NCBI GenBank assembly: GCA_034336665.1
Contig: CM067592.1
Span: 48,687,783 to 48,751,782 of the forward strand
Source of the DNA: Luscinia megarhynchos
Lineage: Eukaryota > Chordata > Aves > Passeriformes > Turdidae
Direction of reading: 5' to 3'
Length of the DNA stretch: 64,000 nt
This document shows, piece after piece, positions 54,567 through 64,000 of this stretch; the first letter of the stretch is position 1; the number at the start of each line of letters is the position of its first letter. The translations under genes and the position numbers were made by a program. The notes under the pieces are model-generated. The model saw only the letters and a list, made by a program, of their open reading frames with translations, had not been told where the DNA came from and made no database searches.

Positions 54567-57500
54567 GAAGCCAGAGATGCCTAAAGGCACAAATTGGCAT
54601 CTTTATCAGTCTTAAAATAGAATAAAGTGGAAAATATCAGCAGTCTTGTACCAGTATCAGAAAATGTCTCTTTATGATTGATTGCAAGATGTGGCATGAA
54701 AATGAGAAGCAGATGGGAAAACAAAGATGAAGGAATGGATGTTCCACACCACGAATTTGTTAGAGGAGGGGATGACTAGAAAACCCACAGCTCCTTCAGG
54801 GACTGTCATGCTGACAGGAGCTTGCACATTGCCTGCAGGGTGTATGCCAAGGTGGCTGCCAACAGAGGACCTGAGAACTGCAGGCAGAGCCAGGGAGCTC
54901 AGCCACAACTGAGGCCAATTACAAATGAGGGAGAAATAATTTAGAAATCATTTAGTTGGTGGTGTCCATCTGGCACTTAGTGACTAACCAGCCAGCCCTT
55001 TGGCCAGTCATCTTGACAGCCTGCACTTCCTACTGCCCTTATCTGGTGGTAGTCATAGTGCAGTCAATGGCATTCCAGCACCCAGAATATTGCTGGCAAC
55101 AATATGCCCTATGCTTTATGGCATAAAAACATGCCATATTTCAAGTAAAGCTTTTTAAATTTGATTTTATTTTCAGTCTGTCCATTCCAAATTATTAAGA
55201 TAGTAATTTTGAGCTGTCACATTAATGTGGTTACCCTTTAAGTTTTGAGTTAGAGGTACATTTCGACATGTGTTTATATCCAAGTGTTCATCTATTCAAA
55301 GCACTGGAACTACAAACATACATACAGTTTGATACCTGTTTATTTCTCTTGTTTAAATTCAAGCCTTTGAGTAATCCTCCTTCATCTACTGCCTGATAAC
55401 TTCAAGTATAAACGTTCATAGATGAGGACCCTTCAAACAATGAAGTTGGAAAAGCATAACTATACACCAATTTGCATGGATATCACAGGAGACAAGCTTT
55501 CAGAAGTACCTGCATCCCATTTTCAGGAGCACCTTTACCACTTTCAAGCTGGTTTTGTACATCTCAGATGGTATCTACAGACATCTTTTGAAACCTGCAA
55601 CTGGCCAGTAATTTCTTAATTTCCCATATCCTGAGCATGTGCACACTTGCCTATGTGAAGCAAACTGGGAAATGAGCCTCTGCCTTCCCAATACTATGCA
55701 CATCTGTGAAGTCTTTGCCCTTGATTTCATGTTTTAGACAGAGCAAATTAAAATTATCTGTCAGTATTGTAAATCCAAGCAGATTTCTGCAATGGTCTTA
55801 CATTTATTATTACTCATTCTTACAAGAACTTACTTTATTTGAGTGCCTTGTTCAAATATCAACATTAAAAAAACATAGTAGGCACAGGAAAGAGACTAGG
55901 GGGTCAATTGTACAAGTAAGATCAAGAATGGTTTTGCCAAAACTCAGCAGAGGGTTTCTCCAGTCCAGGATCCCTGAGCATTACTCCCACGACTGAGACT
56001 CAAAATGAGCCAAAATCACTTTGAATTTAGGAAATCTCTGCAAAACTTTAGCCTCTTTTCTCAAGTTACACAGCCGAAATTTCCATGGATCATCTCTCCT
56101 TGCTAGCCCATCCCTCAATACCGTCATTCCAGGCACAGAAATGGTTTGCACAGTCAAGGAGACCTGTGTGAGGGAGGTTTGTCATAGTCCTGGGTTGCAC
56201 TGAAACCACAAGAGCTGAACTAGCTTCTCATGACCAGCCAGCCCTGGGGTCACAGCCAGGAGCCCATCAGGCTACTTGCTGCAGGAAGGATAATGAATCA
56301 AATGCAATGTAATTTATTGGAAAGTAGGGGGTTACCACACTTCTAGGTTCTTTGAGGTTCTCCTCTTTGATATTTACCCTGAAAAAACAGTCCTGTGCCA
56401 CTTCTCTGCTATGATCAGCTTGAGGTCAACCCATCAAAACACATACCCCTGGCACGGTTTTAGAAGTTCTCTTAAGAAGGAAGATTTACAACCCTTTTAA
56501 AACCCATCCCATTCTACAGATACTCTACGGGCTGCTTTTTACACCACTGAACCAAAACAGTGCAAATGTCTGTGTTATCCTGATTCTGAAGCTCTGCAGC
56601 TCTTGGGAAGTCCAGGGTCAAGAATTTCAGCCCTCTGAGACCCACACAGGCAGGAAGTCATCAGCTGACTCCTACCACAAACATGCACCATGAAGTCAAG
56701 GCAAACTTTTCAGCATTCCATTGTTAAAACTGTACTTCATTCCAAGTTTTCATGAGCCAGTAAGTGGGACTTGAAAGGCATTGTCACATTATTAAATATG
56801 CTCTCCTTACTGAGCTCCAACACTGTGAAGGTTCAGATAGCAATGACTCAGGTCTGGCTGATGTTAAGTAATGTGGAGCAAAGGGCTGGAAAAGGGAGCC
56901 TCAAATAATATCAAAGCAATTTTTCCCACTCATTTCTTCATTCACACAGCTCTGTAGTTGGCTCTATTCACCACTACAGTTCAGCAATAACATCATACTT
57001 CCAGGGATCTCTCTGCAGAATTATAGATGCTGTCCAAGGACAAACTCAGTCTTCCAATTTCTCCACAGCACAGAAAGTTGCCTTACACTGTACATGAAAT
57101 CCAAAGATGTGCTCATGATTCCCTGAGCAGTTGTGGGGGGAAGTCTGGTAAGCCATGATTTCCAGTTGAGGCTGAAACAGCACCCAAAGGAGTGCAGCAT
57201 CCAGGTCTTTTGTACTTCACCCTGCAGGTAGACGTTTGTGAGAGGTGTCTGATAAAATTTTTTTAAAAATCATGAAATTGATAGAGTTAAAAAATGAGAT
57301 ACAGGCATTGTGTCTGGAGGGCCTGGATAGCCATTGCTCCTCTGGTCCTCTAGTGGCATGGTGGGGTTAGATCATTGTAGATTAAATCCTGTACCCTTGG
57401 AAAGTGAAAGCCAGGCTCTGGGTGGCAGAGATAAAACTAGAGCCATTAATGTCAGTATTTCCACAGCTCTCACTATAGATCCTGTGATAAGATGCTGTGG

Positions 57501-58871
57501 ACTTTCTGCTTCTACCCACTCACTCACTTTTTCCAGGGTAAGCGAAGTCTTGAGCTGGAATTCATTCATCATTTTATGGTACAATTTCATTCTTGTCCAG
57601 CTGAGAACAGCCAATGGGAAAAGGAACAGTGCCTTGCACATTGAGATGTAGTTACAACCACAGGTCCACCTTTCCTGGACTTTTATGCCAGAAATCAGTG
57701 CTGGGAGCCTGTGAAAGAAATGGCACAGAGCTCTCCATGTGCCCCTGCCGGTAGTAGCAGCACCACCCACCAGCCCAGAGAACACTCAAAGAAAATGACA
57801 AGAACAATAGCAGGAAATGTCTTAGGGTGGAAACAACAAACTGAACACAGCCCAGGTTTCTGGGGGCTTCCTGATTGGCTTGATTTTCCTCAGCAGGAGC
57901 ACTTTGGATAACCTTGGAGCTACTCCCACCAGGGCAAAGCCTCTCCCCAGTGAACCACGTTTGTTCCAGGGGCTTTCTGGGACATGGGGACGTTTGCTGC
58001 AGAGCACAAGTTAACAAGCAAGCAAAACATAAAAGTGCTAAGGTAGATCAGATGGATGAAGCAGGATCAGGACGCTGCAGTCATTGTGCTCAGGGTGGCA
58101 GCAGCTTGGTGCATCTCTCATTGCTCCCACTGTAAAGTCTGTCCATTCCCGTGTGGCATATTCCTTGCCTCGCAACAGCCTTCACCCTGGAAAAATGAAC
58201 TGTGAGTTCCTGTGAGTGAACGACAGCAAAGGACAAATTTGCAAAGGTCAGATGCAAGAAACTGTTTGTATCAAGAAAGAAACAAAACAAATCATAGCTC
58301 CTACCGGGTGTTCCCCTTCCTGCCCTGCTGCTCTTTTTCTGTCCCAATTGGCAAGCTGTGCAGGGGAACGGATCTGTGTATTTTTGAGGGTCATGTAATA
58401 TGGGGCATTTTTAAAGGGACCTAATAAAGTTCAGTGTGTGACACATACTGACTGCCAGCTACACATACCATCTAGTTCCTTTGTCAAGGACTACTGAGGC
58501 ATTTACAGGTCCAGGCAGTTGCAACTAAAGCACCACACAAAAGGCAAGAAAAAGTATGTCCAAAAACTTCGAAGGGAGGCAGATGGGATCCCTGTCAGTT
58601 GCAACATTTTATGGTAGTTGTGCTTTAATAGCCATAGGACCACAGAATAATCCTAATATTATAAAACTTCGGTTTGGTTTTCACATTTTCAGCCTGAATT
58701 TTCGGGGTTCATTTTCATTTTTAGTACAATTCTCAGACTAAATGCAGTCAATCACATGGTGTACTTCAGGTCAGAATGCTGGATGCTGGGCAATGCTTTC
58801 TGAACCAACAAATAAGTTTGTAAGCACCATTTTCCTTGAAACAGCTCTTTTAAGACAGCACAACAGGAAGC

Positions 58872-58963
58872 AAATAATAGATAGGTAATAGAAAATAGAT
58901 AATAGATTATAGAGAATAGATAATATAGAGAATAGATTATAGATAATAATAAAATAGATAATA
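58872..58963 (+). repeat. AT-rich imperfect (ATAGAT)n tract
   Basis: AATAGAT, TAATAGA and related units run for about 90 bases, with no C from the start to the end of the tract. This is simple-sequence DNA. Confidence 0.9.
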
Positions 58964-59390
58964 CCTTGTTTGCACCAGAAATCTATTATAAAGTGCATGC
59001 AGTTCTTAGCAGCAAATATGAGTCAAGTCAAACCAAAATCATGGAAATCTCACATGTACATGTACTCACATATACGTGAGAGTCTAATTAATAATACCAG
59101 CTAAGACATCTACTAGGGATAATCATGGACTAATGTACAATTGTGCTCTATAGGACTGGCAACATATATTGGATCAAGATGGTGGCATGGAGGCAAAATT
59201 ACTTGCTGGAGGCTACAGCAAGGATAAGAATAGATAGCTATGGCCCATGATTGCTGTTTTTGTCAAAACTGCTTTTCAAGTTGATAACTGCAACATATTT
59301 TCATTGCCATAAGAAAGGCTCACTTGCATGTGCTTCTATGCTAAATGTTAAACATGGTGTGAGCAGGGAGGGATTCCAAATAGCCCAAAT

Positions 59391-59413
59391 GGAATTCTGC
59401 TAGGAATTCTGCT
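59391..59413 (+). repeat. 12-base tandem duplication
   Basis: GGAATTCTGCTA is immediately followed by GGAATTCTGCT. This is a small slippage event. Confidence 0.85.
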
Positions 59414-59799
59414 GGTTCCCAGCAATAGATAACATGCTGCCACTTACTTTGAATAGAGCCAGTGCTCTGTCTAAACAGAAAAAAAAGACTCAGCAGAAGT
59501 CTGAGTGGAAATAACCTCTGCAGGAATTTGAGGAAAAAAAGGAGGGAAGAGGGAGAAAGGGAAGGGGAGGCACAAAGGGCTGTACCAGGAAAAAGTTTGT
59601 CTTTCACTCTAGGGCTGCTCTGCCAGGCACAACTTTTGTACTGTCACCTTTGTCTCTGCCCTTCAGTGCAGCAGCTCACGGGTGGCTGAGAAGCACAGCT
59701 CTCTGCAAGAATTGCTGTGCATGACCCTCTATTGCAAACAAAATAGCTGAGGCAAAAGCTGCAGACGTGAGGTCCAGACAGCAGACATCATACCCTCTC

Positions 59800-60530
59800 C
59801 AGCCCTAGCTAATAATGTTGCATTTAAAACCAGTCTCCCATGTGTTTTGCTTTTCAATGCAGCACTGGCTGCACTCTGAGCTTGCAGAGTTTCACAGCAT
59901 TTCTGCTCTAGGCCCTTCAGAAGAATGTCCCCAAGCACTGCATCCACATGTCTTTTCAACTCTTCCCGGGACAGTGCTTGCTCCACTTCTCTGGTCAGCC
60001 TGTTCCAATGCTTGGCAGCCCTTTGAGTAAAGAATTTTTTCCCTAACATCCAATCTAAATACCCTCTGGCATAACATGACATTTCCTCTCACCTTGTCAC
60101 TTGTAACCTGGGACGAGAGACTGATCTCCCCTGTAACATCCTTTCAGGTAGTTATACAGAGCAGTGACATCTCTGAGCCTCCTTCTAGACTCTTCCCCAG
60201 CTTTGTTGCCCTTCTCTCTCATCCAGCAAATGGATGCTTTTCCTGGAGTAAGCAGCTCAAACCTCAGCACAGGACTGGAGGTGTGGCCTCACCAGTGCAA
60301 AGGACCAGGGGACAGTCACTGCCCTGGGCCTGGTGGCCGTGCTGCCCTTGATACAGGCCAGGATGCCATTAGCAATCTCTGCTATCTGGGCACACTATCG
60401 GCTCATCTTCAGCTGGCTGTTGACCAGCACCTCCAGTTCTTTTTCTGCAGGGCATCTTTGCCTTGCTTGTGTTTTGTCCTGAGCACCCCATGAGCCTTAG
60501 CAGCTCATTTTTCATTCAGCCCTGTAAATC
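59800..60530 (-). mobile_element. CR1 LINE ORF2 C-terminal remnant, minus strand
   Basis: Plus-strand blocks such as CTGTTCCAATGCTTGGCAGC, AACATCCAATCTAAATACCC, CCTTTCAGGTAGTTATACAG, GTGTGGCCTCACCAGTGCAA and CAGGCCAGGATGCCATTAGC are the reverse of the CR1 ORF2 C-terminus. They correspond to NFFTxRxxKHWNRL, DIRxxF, LYNYLKG, and the LACI/NGILA region. A minus-strand frame of 117 codons at 59729-60082 still reads through the AAKHWNRLTREVE segment, but the copy is broken upstream and lacks the 3' repeat end. The sequence between about 59800 and 59960 is less certain. Confidence 0.88.
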
Positions 60531-63500
60531 AGAGACAAAAAGCATACTCCCAGTTTGCACATGGCAGGCTGACATCTCTTCAGAGAAAATACTTCTAGGC
60601 TTATTTTTTTGTTTCATTTCCCTTCGCTTAAAAAGGTGATGGAGATTTTCCAGGCCTCCTGCCTTTCCAGCAAATGCTTCTAGGTAACTCAGTGTGCATC
60701 TCTAGTATATCAGTATGTACAGGAATTGCAGAAAAACATCCTCCTTCATTGGCAGCTTGCAGTGTGGGTACTGTATAAGGTCATGCATTCATTTTGGTCG
60801 TACATCTGCACCAACCTTGGGTAACTGCAGCAGCCAGCACTGCTGCACGATGGAAGAATGAGCACTCAGCCATCATCCCCCAATGGCTCTCCCTCTATTT
60901 CTTGGATGTCTCCCAAGATATAAATAACACAATCCACTGTACAGCTGAACTGCTGGCATCTGTTGCTAAACCTAAACGAATTTCATGTGCATAGCTGCAA
61001 CAAGGCAACAAACTGGGATGGCCACACCTGTGCTGCTTTTCAAGGCTTCTGGGTGTGGGCTGCTGTGTACAGGGACTTTGTGCTGAGGAAAACTGTGCTT
61101 GCAATCCTCCTTCATCCTGCAACATGGGAGGATCTTATGACCAAAAGCCACAACAGTATGTATGTCCCGTGCACTCTTGTGCATCCTCAGACATTCTAGA
61201 GCATCTGTCCTGGTGTTCATCCTGCCTATTTTACTTAAAGTCATGGGAAAGCAACCAGGTTTCTGCAGGATTCCCTGTCTTTCCTGAGTCATTACCTTTC
61301 AATTGCCAAGTACAGCACGTATCCTCTCTCAAATGGCTATTTTATCTTCCTTGCCCTTCTCCTGCCGTCCCAATGAGTACCAAACAATGAACCACAGATG
61401 ATGCACCTCTGTACTTGCAGTGCAAGTCCTGTCTGTTTTGTGATGTGACAACTTGTCTATCCAGACACAAAGATCTGCATGTCTGGTTCTGTGTAGGCCA
61501 AGCATTTTATATCAGTTGTGTCTCTTACTTCATTTGCCTTAATATTTTGGACACTGGCTTTTGAAGCTCCAGAGGCAGGAGGACTGGATCTGGCAGGGAA
61601 GAAGAAAATGAGAGTAATGGTGAAGAGGAGAGAGAAAACCAGCTTCAGCAGGAGACCCTAAATAACCATTTTTATCTTAGCTGGCTGGGCCAAGAAACCA
61701 GAACATTTGTGCCATTTCTTTTAAACACAAGTGGTCCAGAGGCTGGATGATTCAGGAGCCAGATGCCATGAGGGCAGGTTAAGCTATCAGGATGTTTACT
61801 TGATTGATCAGGGACTTGGTCACATCTGCCAGGTTCTGTCTGGAGCCTGGTCAGGAGCACAAACAGGAGCTTTCTGATCCAAACACTGTTATAAGCACAC
61901 AGAGAAAATAAGTGGAGAAAATAAGTCTACTCTTTCACCCCTTTGATCACTGGACACAGGACTGGATTCAGAACAGATCTTTTTTTTTTCCCTTCAGTTC
62001 CCAAAGGAGAGTCAAGCCATGTATTCCTCTGCTCTAAGGGCAAGCATCCAAGGCATAGTGATTCACTGATTTCCAGTCAGTGATTTGCCATCTCCTGAGT
62101 CAGAGGGAAGTTTTTAAGGTTGCAATCTCACCCAGGCTAGAGACATCTCTCATTTGAAGAATACTGGAAGAACTGGGCCTAGAAAGGTTTACACTGTTAA
62201 AAGTCCAAAAACAAATGTGGGCTGTAAGTGCCATGAGGGAAAAAATTTTGTGTTACAGTGATATGAGGAAATACTGGGCTGAGGTAACCTCTTAAGAACA
62301 GAAAAAGCAGCTCATGAAAAAGTGGTTTCAGTTAGAGGAAGAGTCACACCAGAGTGCTGAAGGTTCTCAAATTTGGGAGATTTAATGTTGTATCAGGCAA
62401 ACCTGATAGGCAAAAGTTAATAAGCAAACGTTGGTTTGGTAAGAAAAAGGACTTAATTGTATAATTTTTTCAATTCCATATTGTAATATCAAAGTAATGG
62501 TTGTTGTGTTTTCCAACTCATCATGCTTAGCTCAAGAAGTTCTGTGGCCAATGCTTGACTTTGTTGCCTTGGTTTGCCTAACATGGATTAGCCTCATACT
62601 ACACAAGGCAGATGCAGAATCATTATACTCCTCTCTCTGTGCATGTGTGTATACACATTTACTTCAGACAGTAAAGTGAGTTGTGGAATTTTACTTCTTT
62701 TCTCAAGTTCCTCATCTGGTACTGGGATGCAGCCTTCTCCAGATGGAGGGAATTGGTTCCCTTCTCATGTGTTCAGCAAGACTGATACAGACTACCAGAG
62801 CAACTCATTCAGCATCATGCCTGAATCTCATATGCAAGCACTGATTGGCAATGAGGGATTCCCAGTTTTTCAAGTCATGGAGGTTTTGGCTTTTTAAAGA
62901 TGTTAATTAAGTTGGGTGCTCTTCAATTTCACCTGCACTCTGTAAACAACAGCCTATTCGAAGACATAAGATGTGCCCTGCCAGCTTTCCTCTTTGAAAG
63001 AGCGCTGTTCAAAAAAGGATGAGCAAAAAGACTAAACTAAGAGTCATTGCTCAACTCTGAAATCCCATTTCAGCCTGCAACAGACCTGAAATCAAGCGGG
63101 TCTTTTGCCATCAGTACTGGCTGTGTGTTGATACAGGGTGACATCCACAAATGGTCCCACTGGCTTCAGCAAGTACTGCTGCTGTTTGTTAAGAAAACTA
63201 AGCCAATGTGGAAATTAAACCATAGGTTATTCAGTGATTTCCCACTACAGCAGACAAAGGGTACTGTTCACAGCTGTGGCATGCAGATTTCAGCCTCAAT
63301 TTCATAGGTATGTTGGCTTACAGACAGCTTGTTGGTGCTTGGCAGTTGATACAGGTAGTAGGAAGTTTGTCAAGGGCTGAGATGCTGGGATCCAGTTATG
63401 CTGGTTTAAAAGACTTACATGCCTTTCAGAGGCACCCTTTGCCCTTGCAAGTTCATTTTCTAAGGTTGTTCTGAACCTGGGTGACCTAATAGGTACCCTG

Positions 63501-64000
63501 CTGGTCCCCAAAGAAATGGGAATGAGAGGCTCATGGAGTGGAGCATTTTTGTCAGTGCACTTTTGCAGAAGGTACTGTACTTCCAGGAGGGTGAACTTTA
63601 CATGTAAAGTTTCAGTTTCTGGTTTTGCTGTGTGGTCAAAAGCTACCTGAGGGCAAAACCCTTGAGACAGGCACAGAGTTTGTGCAGAAATCATTTCATA
63701 CCTTCAGGCAAGCACAGTAATCCCTAAACTTGGTGTTTAATTCTCTGTTCAGTAAATATCAGGGGGTTGTTACAGTGTTCTGCTTGTGACTGCCATTTTA
63801 AAATCAGATATAGCACCTCAGGATGTTCAGCTCTGAGAGATCTGGTACTATTTACTGTCTTATTTATGGCTTTTATATCAATTTAATTTATGGTATCAGT
63901 CAAGTAATAGCAAAATAATCAGTTAAAGTTGAACCATCCCCCACTCTACATATGCATCCGTCACCTTTTCCCTTCAAGTGTTTACTGTGATTAGGTCTTT
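60531..64000. other. PALM2 intron after exon B, last part
   Basis: No exon recognised. A strong-looking acceptor-like pyrimidine run (TTTTTTTTTTCCCTTCAG ending near 61997) is not followed by a paralemmin-like frame or by a clear donor. A 130-codon minus-strand frame at 63302-63694 has no recognisable domain. Confidence 0.6.

Larger units (their letters stand above)
51272..59799. other. PALM2 intron after exon B, fourth part
   Basis: No exon or named repeat recognised. Contents are a perfect hairpin (54541-54566) and an AT-rich ATAGATA tract (58872-58963). Several overlapping frames of 105-137 codons lie on both strands at 57330-58020, and none has a recognisable domain. Confidence 0.6.

Noticed and set aside
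57330..58020. Overlapping 105-, 137- and 121-codon frames on opposite strands
   Set aside because: Mutual overlap, no domains and moderately GC-rich sequence that lowers stop frequency.
59729..60082. 117-codon minus-strand frame as an independent gene
   Set aside because: It is the decayed C-terminus of CR1 ORF2.
61980..62090. Acceptor-like pyrimidine run that could precede the next PALM2 exon
   Set aside because: None of the three frames after the AG matches the expected continuation of the paralemmin coiled coil, and no good donor follows in an open frame.

Overview
This window looks like vertebrate, almost certainly avian, nuclear DNA: a stretch of a large intron-rich gene rather than a compact gene cluster. 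Two signals support this. First, two short exons encode the N-terminal coiled-coil region of a paralemmin, best matching paralemmin-2 (PALM2, the front half of the PALM2-AKAP2 locus) as I remember the family. Second, the interspersed repeats are CR1 LINEs, the dominant retrotransposon of birds, on both strands. There are also two short pieces resembling the starts of avian endogenous-retrovirus LTRs. In birds this locus is expected on the Z chromosome; that is family knowledge and is not shown by the sequence.

Layout. Positions 1-11205 are intron 1 or 5' flank. They hold a 337-base uninterrupted purine tract (5809-6145), an A tract (7988-8028), a (CATATA)n microsatellite (8385-8476), a CR1 3' end (9075-9530) and an unidentified minus-strand open frame (2223-2480). 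PALM2 exon A is at 11206-11286, directly behind a 56-base pyrimidine tract. A 15.5 kb intron follows and contains a minus-strand CR1 reverse-transcriptase remnant (about 15940-17340). PALM2 exon B is at 26776-26906. Everything from 26907 to the end appears to be the next intron (more than 37 kb). It contains an old plus-strand CR1 ORF2 remnant (about 41960-43790), a second old CR1 3' piece just after it (43960-44290), and two minus-strand CR1 pieces (50720-51271 and about 59800-60530).

How it works together: the two exons join in frame (phase 0) and extend the helical N-terminus of paralemmin-2. The second exon ends in phase 2, so its last Arg codon is completed by an exon outside the window. 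No exon 1, promoter, CpG island, later PALM2 exon, tRNA, rRNA, CRISPR array or known small-RNA gene could be recognised. I found no convincing undescribed biological system. The items most worth checking are an in-frame alternative acceptor 36 bases before exon B, the NAGNAG acceptor and CT tract at exon A, the unidentified 2223-2480 frame, the long purine tract, and the paired old CR1 pieces at 42-44 kb.
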